Source: Flavobacteriales bacterium UBA6772 (GTDB lineage Bacteria > Bacteroidota > Bacteroidia > Flavobacteriales > UBA7430). Taken from it: a stretch of 20,872 nt of DNA. This document shows positions 14,000-20,872 of the stretch, piece after piece. Positions within the stretch are counted from its first letter, which is position 1, and each line of letters starts with the position of its first letter. The position numbers were made by a program, and so were the translations under genes. The notes beneath the pieces are model-generated. The model was not told the DNA's origin. It saw only the letters and a list, made by a program, of their open reading frames with translations, and did no database searches. The DNA lies in NCBI GenBank assembly GCA_002453265.1, contig DKGK01000008.1:3150-24021 (forward strand), given 5' to 3'.

Positions 14000-15127
14000 A
14001 TGAATATACAGAAAAGTCAAATTGAAGATGCGCTTAAAACTGTTAAGGTTAAGGGTGATGATAAGTCGCTGATAGAAAATGGCTTAGTGACAAATATTGT
14101 TATTTTTGGCGATCATGTAAATGTGGATCTAACTATTAAGAACCCAACCCTACACGCTAAAAAACAAGTTGAAGTTGATATACTAAAAGCAATACACGCT
14201 CAGGTTTACGCAAAAGCTAAAATTACCATTAAAATAACGGTTGAAGCTAAGCAAGTAGAAAACCCTAATTTAATAAAAGGTGAGAAAATAGAAGGTGTAA
14301 AAAATATTATTGCTGTAGCTTCTGGTAAAGGTGGTGTAGGGAAATCTACAGTAACTGCAAATTTAGCAGTTGCATTACAAAAGCAAGGCTATAAAGTGGG
14401 GATTGTAGATGCTGATATTTACGGGCCTTCTCAGCATATAATGTTCGATGTAGAAAAGTCGAGACCTGAAGCACGTAATATAAACGGGAAATCAGTAATG
14501 ATTCCTATAGAAAGTTACGGTGTGAAATTAGTTTCAATTGGGTTTTTCGCTCCAGGTTCTCAAGCTGTTGTTTGGAGAGGTCCAATGGCAACAAAAGCTT
14601 TAAATCAATTAATTAAAGATTCTTATTGGGGAGACCTAGATTTTTTATTAATTGACTTACCTCCAGGAACAGGAGATATTCACCTTTCATTAGTTCAGGC
14701 TGTACCAGTTACTGGAGCTGTAATTGTAAGTACACCGCAAACTATTGCTTTAGCAGATGCTAAAAAAGGAGTTGGTATGTTCCAATTAGATACTATTCAA
14801 GTACCTGTTTTGGGCTTGGTAGAAAATATGGCTTACTTTACCCCAGATGAGCTTCCAGATAACAAATACTATATATTTGGGAAAGACGGAACTAAGAATT
14901 TAGCAGACGATTTAAATTTGCCTTTATTAGCAGAAATTCCTTTAATTCAAGTAATTCGAGAAGCTTCAGATATCGGTCGCCCTGTAGTATTACAAGAAGA
15001 AAGTTCTTCTTCTGCTGCATTTATGAGCTTAGCTCGTAACGTAGTTGAGCAAGTAGAGCTTAGAAATAAAACATTGGAACCTACTGCAGTAGTAGAAATT
15101 ACGAATATGGACGGTTGTTCAAAATAA
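14000..15127 (+). CDS. mrp: Mrp/ApbC-family P-loop iron-sulfur carrier
   Basis: A 375-residue cytoplasmic ATPase of the Mrp/NBP35 group, which holds and transfers [4Fe-4S] clusters. Residues 1-85 form the MIP18-type (DUF59) domain. The deviant Walker A is SGKGGVGKST at 108-117, followed by DADIYGPSQ at 137-145 and the switch LIDLPPGTGD at 217-226. In characterised Mrp/ApbC a CxxC near the C-terminal third binds the bridging cluster. At the matching place (ENMAYFTPDELPDNKYY, 275-291) this protein has no cysteine. The only C-terminal cysteine is in the tail GCSK, which looks like a common Bacteroidota form. Its partner genes are nifU (10 bases away) and kor, supporting a cluster-delivery role. 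The ATG at 14000 follows the box TACCTTTG. Confidence 0.9.
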   Translation: MNIQKSQIEDALKTVKVKGDDKSLIENGLVTNIVIFGDHVNVDLTIKNPTLHAKKQVEVDILKAIHAQVYAKAKITIKITVEAKQVENPNLIKGEKIEGVKNIIAVASGKGGVGKSTVTANLAVALQKQGYKVGIVDADIYGPSQHIMFDVEKSRPEARNINGKSVMIPIESYGVKLVSIGFFAPGSQAVVWRGPMATKALNQLIKDSYWGDLDFLLIDLPPGTGDIHLSLVQAVPVTGAVIVSTPQTIALADAKKGVGMFQLDTIQVPVLGLVENMAYFTPDELPDNKYYIFGKDGTKNLADDLNLPLLAEIPLIQVIREASDIGRPVVLQEESSSSAAFMSLARNVVEQVELRNKTLEPTAVVEITNMDGCSK

Positions 15128-15137
15128 AAACTAACAC

Positions 15138-15389
15138 ATGGCTGTAGAAATTAAATCTGACTTAGTCAAAAATATAGAAAAAGCTTTAGCTGAAATTAGA
15201 CCTTATTTAGAGTCTGATGGAGGGGATATCTCACTTATTGAGGTAACTCCAGAAATGGTAGTTAAGGTTCAACTTCACGGTTCTTGTCAAACTTGTAATG
15301 TAAATCAAATGACATTGAAAGCAGGTGTTGAGCAATCGATAAAAAAATACGCTCCCGAAATTAAATCGGTAGTTAATATAGACGCTTAA
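15138..15389 (+). CDS. NifU C-terminal-domain (Nfu-type) iron-sulfur scaffold protein
   Basis: An 83-residue stand-alone Nfu domain. NIEKALAEIRPYLESDGGDISLIEV leads into the cluster-binding CxxC at C50 and C53 (GSCQTCNVNQMT); in Nfu proteins this pair from two subunits bridges one [4Fe-4S] cluster. No N-terminal IscU or A-type domain is attached. It lies 10 bases after mrp and 10 bases before the oxidoreductase alpha gene. Its likely task is to pass clusters to recipient enzymes, and the downstream oxidoreductase beta subunit, which has four candidate ligand cysteines, is an obvious one. Confidence 0.92.
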   Translation: MAVEIKSDLVKNIEKALAEIRPYLESDGGDISLIEVTPEMVVKVQLHGSCQTCNVNQMTLKAGVEQSIKKYAPEIKSVVNIDA

Positions 15390-15399
15390 AAGGAATATT

Positions 15400-17250
15400 A
15401 TGACTCAAGTTCAGCAAAAACTTGAACAAGTAACCGTACTTTTTGCCGGAGATTCTGGCGATGGAATACAATTAACGGGTACTCAATTCACAACAAATAC
15501 AGCACTCTTTGGAAATGACCTAAGTACATATCCTGATTTTCCAGCCGAAATTCGTGCACCTTTGGGAACTATTGCCGGGGTTTCTGGTTTTCAAATTCAT
15601 TTTGGATCGGTAGATATTTATACTCCTGGCGATAGATGTGACGTGTTGGTTGTTATGAATGCTGCAGCATTAAAGAAAAATCTATCTCGTCTTAAAGAAC
15701 GAGGCACTATTATCTTGAACACTTCTGGTTTCGATAAAAGAAATCTTCGTTTGGCGGGAATTAAGGAAGGTGATAATCCATTAATCAATCGTAGCTTAGA
15801 GGACTTTAAAGTTCATGAATTCGATATCACTAAGCTAACTCGAGAAAGTTTAAAAGAATCTACTTTAGGAACCAAAGATAGAGACAGGTGTAAAAACATG
15901 TTTGTTTTAGGCTTTGTTTACTGGATGTATAACCGAAAAGTGGACTCTTCAATAGATTTTTTAAAGTCTAAATTTGCAACCAAGCCAGAAATACTAAAAG
16001 CAAATATTACAGTACTAAAAGCAGGATATCATTTTGCAGATACCTGCGAAACTTTTTCTAATAGATTCGAAGTGAAGCCTACAAAAATGGCCGCAGGTTC
16101 TTACAGAAATATTATTGGGAATCAGGCTACAGCTTTAGGTTTAATTGCAGCAGCACATAAAGCTAAACTGGATTTATTCTACGGAGGTTATCCTATTACA
16201 CCAGCTTCGGATATATTACACGAACTAGCAAAACATAAAAATTTTGGTATTAAAACCTTTCAAGCTGAAGATGAAATTGCCGGGATTTGTGCTGCAATAG
16301 GAGCTTCTTTTGGTGGCGATTTAGCCGTAACAGCCTCTTCTGGGCCTGGAATTGCCTTAAAAGGTGAAGCTCTTGGTTTAGCTATGATGTTAGAAATTCC
16401 TCTAGTTGTTGTAAATGTTCAACGAGGTGGCCCTTCTACTGGTTTACCTACCAAAACAGAACAAGCAGACTTAATGCAAGCTGTTTACGGAAGAAATGGG
16501 GAAGCCCCAATTCCTGTAATTGCTGCAACCTCTCCATCAGATTGTTTTACTATGGCTTTCGAAGCGTGTAGAATTGCGATCGAATTTATGACTCCAGTCT
16601 TTTTACTTACCGATGGTTATATCGCGAATGGTGCAGAGCCATGGAGATATCCAAAGACTTCGGATTTAAAAGAAATTAAAGTTCAATTTGCAAAAGAACG
16701 AACTCCAGAAGATCCTTCTTATTTACCTTATAAAAGGAATGAGAAATTAGTGAGGGAATGGGCTATCCCTGGAACAAAAGGAGTGGAACATAGATTAGGG
16801 GGTCTAGAAAAAGATAAAGAAACTGGTAACGTTTCTTACGATCCTGAAAATCATGAATATATGGTTAAAATCAGAGCTCAAAAAGTAGCTGAAATTGCCA
16901 ATCATGTACCCTTACAATATTTTGATAGTGGAACAGAGAACTCTAAACTCTTAGTGTTGGGCTGGGGTTCGACTTATGGTTCTATAAAAACAGTAGTTAA
17001 AGAATTAGCTACCGAAGGAATAGATATTGCACATGCCCAGGTTAAGTACATTCAACCTATGCCAAGGAATTTAGGAGATTTACTTTCTAAGTTTGACAAA
17101 ATATTGATTCCTGAAATGAATAATGGTCAGTTTATAACTCTTATAAGAGATCAGTATTTGGTAGATGCAAAACCTTTAAATAAAATTAAAGGGGTGCCAT
17201 TTGATGCACTAGAAATTAAACAAGCAATACTTAATATGTTGAAGCAATAG
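15400..17250 (+). CDS. korA: 2-oxoacid:ferredoxin oxidoreductase, fused gamma-alpha subunit (2-oxoglutarate-type)
   Basis: A 616-residue subunit of a CoA-dependent 2-oxoacid:ferredoxin oxidoreductase, probably acting on 2-oxoglutarate. Residues about 10-195 form the gamma domain (LFAGDSGDGIQLTGTQF, PAEIRAPLGTIAGVSGFQIHF). Residues about 225-430 form the alpha or pyrimidine domain with YGGYPITPASDILHEL (Y264 begins YPITP), FQAEDEIAGICAAIGASFGG and TASSGPGIALKGEA. A C-terminal transketolase-like domain begins near 515 (SKLLVLGWGSTYGS). The gamma-alpha fusion and pairing with a short beta subunit are the two-subunit Kor arrangement. AAAAGGA 6 bases before the ATG is one of the better Shine-Dalgarno sites in the window. 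The beta gene starts 2 bases after the stop. Substrate (2-oxoglutarate or pyruvate) is inferred from general resemblance. Confidence 0.9.
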   Translation: MTQVQQKLEQVTVLFAGDSGDGIQLTGTQFTTNTALFGNDLSTYPDFPAEIRAPLGTIAGVSGFQIHFGSVDIYTPGDRCDVLVVMNAAALKKNLSRLKERGTIILNTSGFDKRNLRLAGIKEGDNPLINRSLEDFKVHEFDITKLTRESLKESTLGTKDRDRCKNMFVLGFVYWMYNRKVDSSIDFLKSKFATKPEILKANITVLKAGYHFADTCETFSNRFEVKPTKMAAGSYRNIIGNQATALGLIAAAHKAKLDLFYGGYPITPASDILHELAKHKNFGIKTFQAEDEIAGICAAIGASFGGDLAVTASSGPGIALKGEALGLAMMLEIPLVVVNVQRGGPSTGLPTKTEQADLMQAVYGRNGEAPIPVIAATSPSDCFTMAFEACRIAIEFMTPVFLLTDGYIANGAEPWRYPKTSDLKEIKVQFAKERTPEDPSYLPYKRNEKLVREWAIPGTKGVEHRLGGLEKDKETGNVSYDPENHEYMVKIRAQKVAEIANHVPLQYFDSGTENSKLLVLGWGSTYGSIKTVVKELATEGIDIAHAQVKYIQPMPRNLGDLLSKFDKILIPEMNNGQFITLIRDQYLVDAKPLNKIKGVPFDALEIKQAILNMLKQ

Positions 17251-17252
17251 TT

Positions 17253-18299
17253 ATGGCAAAAGCACAAGACATAAAAGATGAAGTTGTAAAATTAACAGCT
17301 AAGGATTTCGTAAGCGATCAAGATATTCGCTGGTGCCCCGGTTGCGGTGATTATTCAATTTTAAAACAAGTACAAAGCGTCATGCCCGAATTGGGTTTGC
17401 CCAAAGAAGATATTGTCTTCATTTCTGGAATAGGATGTTCATCTCGTTTTCCATATTATATGAATACGTTTGGTATGCACTCTATTCACGGAAGAGCTAC
17501 TGCAATTGGAAGTGGATTAAAAGCTGCTAGGCCAGATTTGAGCGTTTGGCTAGTTACAGGAGACGGAGATTCTTTATCTATTGGAGGAAATCATTTGATT
17601 CATCTCTTAAGAAGGAATTTTGATTTAAATATTTTGTTGTTTAATAACCAGATTTATGGACTTACTAAAGGACAATATTCTCCTACCTCCGAAGTAGGGA
17701 AGAAAACGAAGTCAACTCCAATGGGATCGATAGACCACCCATTTAATCCTTTAGCTCTTTGTATGGGAGCAGAAGCAACATTTATTGCTAGAACAATTGA
17801 TAGAGAGCCGAAACATATGCGTGAGATTTTGATTCGTGCGGAGCAACATAAAGGAACTTCCCTTTTAGAAATCTATCAAAATTGTAACATCTTTAATGAT
17901 GGTGCTTTTGGTGGGTTTACCGATAAGCAGATGAAAAAAGATAATAGTATTTATTTAAAACACGGAGAGCCTTTAGTTTTTGGTGCTAAAGAAGATAAAG
18001 GAATTGTTTTAGATGGTTTTGAACCTAGAATTGTAAATATAAGCTCTGAGGACTATAACCTTTCTGATTTGTGGATTCACGATGAGAAATGTAGAAATAA
18101 AGCAAATATTCTAACTCGTTTCTTCGACGATCCTTCTAAAGAAAATGCCTTACCTAGACCATTTGGAATTCTATATCAAGAAGATAGATTTAGGTATGAG
18201 GAAGCTTTAAATGAGCAGCTTAATCTAGTGAAGGCTCAAAAAGGAAGTCCTGACTTAGATAAACTGCTAGCCGGAGTAAATACTTGGCAAGTAGATTAA
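17253..18299 (+). CDS. korB: 2-oxoacid:ferredoxin oxidoreductase, beta subunit (TPP-binding)
   Basis: A 348-residue catalytic subunit that binds thiamine diphosphate and one iron-sulfur cluster. WCPGCGDY (C28, C31), GIGCSSR (C62) and YQNCNIFND (C211) supply the four cysteines that hold the [4Fe-4S] cluster in two-subunit enzymes. The TPP motif is GDGDSLSIGGNHLIHLLRRN at 103-122, ending with NNQIYGLTKGQYSPTS at 131-146. The C-terminal domain after residue 225 has no ferredoxin-type cysteine pairs, so electrons must go to an external ferredoxin. It lies 2 bases after korA and is the last member of the tight cluster; a 48-base gap follows. Confidence 0.92.
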   Translation: MAKAQDIKDEVVKLTAKDFVSDQDIRWCPGCGDYSILKQVQSVMPELGLPKEDIVFISGIGCSSRFPYYMNTFGMHSIHGRATAIGSGLKAARPDLSVWLVTGDGDSLSIGGNHLIHLLRRNFDLNILLFNNQIYGLTKGQYSPTSEVGKKTKSTPMGSIDHPFNPLALCMGAEATFIARTIDREPKHMREILIRAEQHKGTSLLEIYQNCNIFNDGAFGGFTDKQMKKDNSIYLKHGEPLVFGAKEDKGIVLDGFEPRIVNISSEDYNLSDLWIHDEKCRNKANILTRFFDDPSKENALPRPFGILYQEDRFRYEEALNEQLNLVKAQKGSPDLDKLLAGVNTWQVD

Positions 18300-18347
18300 G
18301 TACTATTTTTTTGTATTTATATAATTAGGAAAGGGATATTTAGCATC

Positions 18348-18731
18348 ATGAAGGAAATTACAACACGTACAGAAAAAATAGTACTACATCCTTCGGGTGT
18401 TGTTGTTTGTACCGTACACAAATCCATTTATATGGAAATTGAAGATGCTATTGAAAACATAAAGGCTATTAAAGAATTATCTGTAGAAAAAAAAGTACCT
18501 GTAGTAGTCGATATTCAAGCATCTAAAGGTGCGTCTAAAGCCTGTCGAGAATATTTTGCAGGCGATGAAGCTGCTAAAGTTCAGTCTGCTTGTGCTTTAC
18601 TTGTAAGCTCACCAATGTCTCGATTAATTGGTAATTTTTTTATTGGATTAAATAAAACTAAATTTCCAACCAGATTATTTTCAGATAAGGATTTAGCAAT
18701 TATTTGGCTTAAAAATTTTTTAGAGTCTTAA
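18348..18731 (+). CDS. Small SpoIIAA/STAS-like protein of unknown function
   Basis: A 127-residue cytoplasmic protein. Its alternating strands and helices (LHPSGVVVCTVHKSIYMEIEDAIENI, KVPVVVDIQASKG, ACALLVSSPMSRLIGNFF, FPTRLFSDKDLAIIWLKNFL) resemble the STAS/SpoIIAA fold, in which a small domain binds a partner kinase or transporter. ASKGASKACREYF, which falls where STAS domains have the phosphorylatable serine loop, offers serines, but equivalence is uncertain. A kinase-like gene begins 9 bases downstream, so a partner relation is plausible. AGGAAAGGG ends 14 bases before the ATG. I do not recognise a named function, and the STAS label is moderate because the similarity is of fold pattern rather than of clear motifs. 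Confidence 0.55.
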   Translation: MKEITTRTEKIVLHPSGVVVCTVHKSIYMEIEDAIENIKAIKELSVEKKVPVVVDIQASKGASKACREYFAGDEAAKVQSACALLVSSPMSRLIGNFFIGLNKTKFPTRLFSDKDLAIIWLKNFLES

Positions 18732-18740
18732 TTTAAAAAA

Positions 18741-19949
18741 ATGAAATCTTTAAAAACAGAAGAAAATTTAGAAAATATCATTGAGATGATTACTTCTTTA
18801 GCACGCTTAGATTTCTCTAATAGAATTACTGCTTTAGATGACGACGGTGGTTTGTTTGATGCCATCGCAATAGGTTTAAATATGTTGAGCGAAGAGCTCG
18901 AAAGTAGTGTTGTTAATATTCAGGAGTTAAATAAAAAAAATGATAGACTAGAGGATGTTCTTCTGAAAATGAATGAATTTAAATTCGCTTTAGACTCGTC
19001 CTCTATTGTTCTCATAACTGATCCTAAAGGGAATATTACTTATGTAAACGATCGATTTTGTAAAATATCTAAGTACTCTCGTAAAGAATTAATTGGTCGG
19101 AATCAGCGGATTGTAAGCTCAGGTTATCACTCTTCAGAATTTTGGATTGGTATGTGGAATACAATCAGACAAGGTTCTGTTTGGAACGATGAAATAAGAA
19201 ACAGAGCGAAAGATGGCTCTATTTATTGGGTAAACACAACCATCATACCTTTTGTAAATGAAAAAGGACTACCCTATAAATACATTTCTATTAGAAGAGA
19301 TATTACAAAGGCTAAAATTTTAGAAAGTAATGTAATGCGATCTATAATTTCTTCAAACGAGCAAGATAGAGAGTTGTTTGCAGAAGATTTACATGAAGGA
19401 TTAGCACAATCTTTAGCTGCATTAATGATGCAAGTTGCTATAATTGAACTCAAAGTTAAAGATGTTAAAGATCTACAATTACAAGATTCAATTAATTTTA
19501 TTAAAAGTTATATTCAAGAAAGTATAGAGAATACGAGGTACATTTCTACGAGTTTAATGCCTCGTACTATGATGGAGTATGGTATTGAACCTTCTTTAAG
19601 GTCATATATTTCGAGTATTCAAAAAGAGGGCAGGCGTTACATTCAATTTAAGTGTGCTATCGAAAAAAATATCGATAAAGATATAGAGATTTCTCTGTAT
19701 AGAATTATTGTAGCTCTTATCGATAAATTTAGAAATCATCATATAAACCACATTTTAGTTTCCATCCATGGGAAATCATCTGGAAGCTTATTGGTTGAGG
19801 TGCAATTAAAATGTGATGAAGTAAATCTTAAGGCTTGTACTATTGAAAGTTTAGGTTTCGAATCAAACAAAAAAAGAGTTGAGCTCCTAGGAGGTCAATT
19901 TAAATTACAAAAGTTGTTAGATGTATTAAAGCTTGTTATAAAGTTTTAA
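18741..19949 (+). CDS. Cytoplasmic PAS histidine-kinase-like protein with degenerate ATPase domain
   Basis: A 402-residue soluble protein with no transmembrane segment. Residues about 10-60 (LDFSNRITALDDDGGLFDAI) look like a HAMP-like or coiled linker seen at the start of soluble Bacteroidota kinases. Residues 80-190 form a PAS/PAC sensor of aerotaxis type (NQRIVSSGYH, EIRNRAKDGSIYWVNTT). Residues 205-275 correspond to a HisKA_3 dimerisation helix with H218 in ELFAEDLHEGLAQSL. The ATPase segment after 315 has lost its catalytic signature. LYRIIVALIDKFRNHH stands where an N-box with E and NN is expected, no DxGxGF loop follows, and the last box reads SLGFESNKKRVELLGG with only one of its glycines. 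It probably cannot bind or hydrolyse ATP normally. It starts 9 bases after the STAS-like gene. A regulatory pseudokinase is the most plausible reading. Confidence 0.75.
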   Translation: MKSLKTEENLENIIEMITSLARLDFSNRITALDDDGGLFDAIAIGLNMLSEELESSVVNIQELNKKNDRLEDVLLKMNEFKFALDSSSIVLITDPKGNITYVNDRFCKISKYSRKELIGRNQRIVSSGYHSSEFWIGMWNTIRQGSVWNDEIRNRAKDGSIYWVNTTIIPFVNEKGLPYKYISIRRDITKAKILESNVMRSIISSNEQDRELFAEDLHEGLAQSLAALMMQVAIIELKVKDVKDLQLQDSINFIKSYIQESIENTRYISTSLMPRTMMEYGIEPSLRSYISSIQKEGRRYIQFKCAIEKNIDKDIEISLYRIIVALIDKFRNHHINHILVSIHGKSSGSLLVEVQLKCDEVNLKACTIESLGFESNKKRVELLGGQFKLQKLLDVLKLVIKF

Positions 19950-19989
19950 TATTCTCACCTGATCGATGTTGTATTTAAATGTAACTAGT

Positions 19990-20766
19990 TTATTTTAGGT
20001 CGTTTGGTATTGTGCAAATAGGGATAGAATCCATTTTATGACGATTAGCTCTATGTAACTTACTAAAAATTGCAAAAACCTCTTTTTGTCTTCCTTCAAA
20101 GCTGTTTTCTGTAGAAAGTTCGTAACACTTCATAGCCCATTCTAGCTCATCGTAAGTGGCACCTAATTGGTCTTCATCTGTTCTTCCATCTTCCCAAAGT
20201 CCATCTGTGGGTGCTGCATTTCTTATAGAGCTTATAATTCCTAAATCTTTTGCAAGTTCAAATACCTCTGATTTCATTAAATCTGCAATAGGACTTAAAT
20301 CTACACCACCATCGCCGTATTTTGTGAAAAAACCAACCCCAAAATCTTCAACTTTATTTCCAGTTCCTGCAACTAACATCCCTTTTGCTCCGGCATAAGT
20401 ATAGAGCGTAGTCATGCGTAATCTAGCACGTGCATTAGCCATACTTAAATCGTTTTGTAGTTCTGTAGGTATTAGCAAAGAAAAGCTATCGAAAGTCTCC
20501 GTAAGTTCGGCTGTGGAGACTATAACGTTTCGGAATTCACTTTTTAACCATTCCACATGTTCTGTAGATCGTTTAAATTCTGCCTTATGCTGGTGGATAG
20601 GCATAAGTAAACACAAAACATTCTTACCTGTTAATGCGCAAAGAGTAGAGGTTACGGCAGAATCAATTCCACCAGAGATTCCAACAACAAAACCTTTTGT
20701 GTTAGATTGATTGCTGTATTCTTGTAACCAATTTGTAATATGTTTACTAATCTTCGAGGTCTTCAT
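19990..20766 (-). CDS. nadE: NadE, ammonia-dependent NAD synthetase
   Basis: A 258-residue enzyme that makes NAD from nicotinic acid adenine dinucleotide, ATP and ammonia. The pyrophosphate loop is SGGIDSAV at 31-38. MANARARLRMTTLYTYA and GTGNKVEDFGVGFFTKYGDGGVDLSPIADLMKSEV hold adenine and deamido-NAD contacts, and PTDGLWEDGRTDEDQLGATYDELE is the typical C-terminal region. There is no N-terminal glutaminase domain, so free ammonia is the nitrogen donor, and the length matches the short bacterial type. It is monocistronic here, converging on the kinase-like gene, with a -7 box TAAATTTG 20 bases before the ATG. The gene has no obvious link with its neighbours. Confidence 0.93.
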   Translation of the reverse strand: MKTSKISKHITNWLQEYSNQSNTKGFVVGISGGIDSAVTSTLCALTGKNVLCLLMPIHQHKAEFKRSTEHVEWLKSEFRNVIVSTAELTETFDSFSLLIPTELQNDLSMANARARLRMTTLYTYAGAKGMLVAGTGNKVEDFGVGFFTKYGDGGVDLSPIADLMKSEVFELAKDLGIISSIRNAAPTDGLWEDGRTDEDQLGATYDELEWAMKCYELSTENSFEGRQKEVFAIFSKLHRANRHKMDSIPICTIPNDLK

Positions 20767-20786
20767 AAGCTATAGTATATGTGCTG

Positions 20787-20794
20787 CAAATTTA
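20787..20794 (-). promoter_or_regulatory. -7 box of nadE
   Basis: TAAATTTG on the minus strand matches TAnnTTTG, 20 bases upstream of the nadE start. The -33 region is not clear. Confidence 0.45.
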
Positions 20795-20852
20795 ATAAAA
20801 ATGAATTTCTACGAATATCTATTTTCTTTTAATATAATCTTGTAGCATTTAT

Positions 20853-20860
20853 TACTTTTG
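20853..20860 (+). promoter_or_regulatory. -7 box of a gene beyond the right edge
   Basis: TACTTTTG on the plus strand matches TAnnTTTG, with its start codon presumably outside the window. Together with the nadE box it suggests divergent promoters about 60 bases apart. Confidence 0.3.
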
Positions 20861-20872
20861 CATATTAAAATT

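Noticed and set aside
1..20872. CRISPR arrays, insertion sequences, tRNA or rRNA genes, prophage or a defence system
   Set aside because: I looked for regularly spaced repeats, transposase-like ORFs, tRNA cloverleaf sequences and defence-type genes and saw none. The genes are ordinary chromosomal ones.

Overview
The window looks like chromosomal DNA from a flavobacterium (family Flavobacteriaceae, Bacteroidota), probably marine. It is AT-rich, Shine-Dalgarno sites are weak, and many genes are preceded by a flavobacterial -7 box of the form TAnnTTTG. The proteins (Porin O/P barrel, SulP plus beta-carbonic anhydrase, Bacteroidota-type Mrp) also fit that group. All assignments come from reading the sequence and remembered family motifs; no database search was run.

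Layout. 1-813: 3' part of a phosphate-selective-porin-like outer-membrane barrel, closed by a clear terminator. 979-4679 (+): a TetR-type regulator, a SulP anion (probably bicarbonate) transporter with a STAS tail, a beta-carbonic anhydrase, and a pentapeptide-repeat gene broken by an in-frame TAG and lacking a normal start. 4723-8910 (-): a complete phosphate ABC uptake operon in the order pstS-pstC-pstA-pstB-phoU, with a terminator-like hairpin between pstS and pstC. 8911-9258: a divergent regulatory region. 9259-12353 (+): a 31-codon membrane peptide, a PiT-family phosphate transporter, a strong terminator, then the two-component pair phoB-phoR. 12360-12878 (-): a membrane-anchored SRPBCC protein. 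12958-13960 (+): trmB overlapping an alkyltransferase-like gene. 14000-18299 (+): mrp-nifU-korA-korB, linking Fe-S carrier proteins with a 2-oxoacid:ferredoxin oxidoreductase. 18348-19949 (+): a small SpoIIAA/STAS-like protein and a PAS histidine-kinase-like protein with a decayed ATPase domain. 19990-20766 (-): nadE. A promoter-like box at the right edge points to a further + strand gene outside the window.

How the parts work together. Positions 4723-12353 form a phosphate-acquisition island: a high-affinity ABC importer, its negative modulator PhoU, a PiT permease and the PhoB/PhoR sensor pair. The most informative non-coding signal is in the divergent intergenic region. Two arrays of a 7-bp element close to CTTAACA recur at exactly 11-bp steps. 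One array is oriented toward pstS and the other toward the PiT unit. This is the architecture of an enterobacterial Pho box with a different sequence, and PhoB encoded nearby is the natural candidate ligand.

Most of the window is ordinary core metabolism. The points most worth following up are the Pho-box-like arrays, the 31-aa membrane peptide they appear to control, the kinase with a degraded ATP-binding domain next to a STAS-like partner, the pstS/pstC attenuator-like hairpin, the broken pentapeptide gene, and the Mrp/NifU/OFOR gene cluster.
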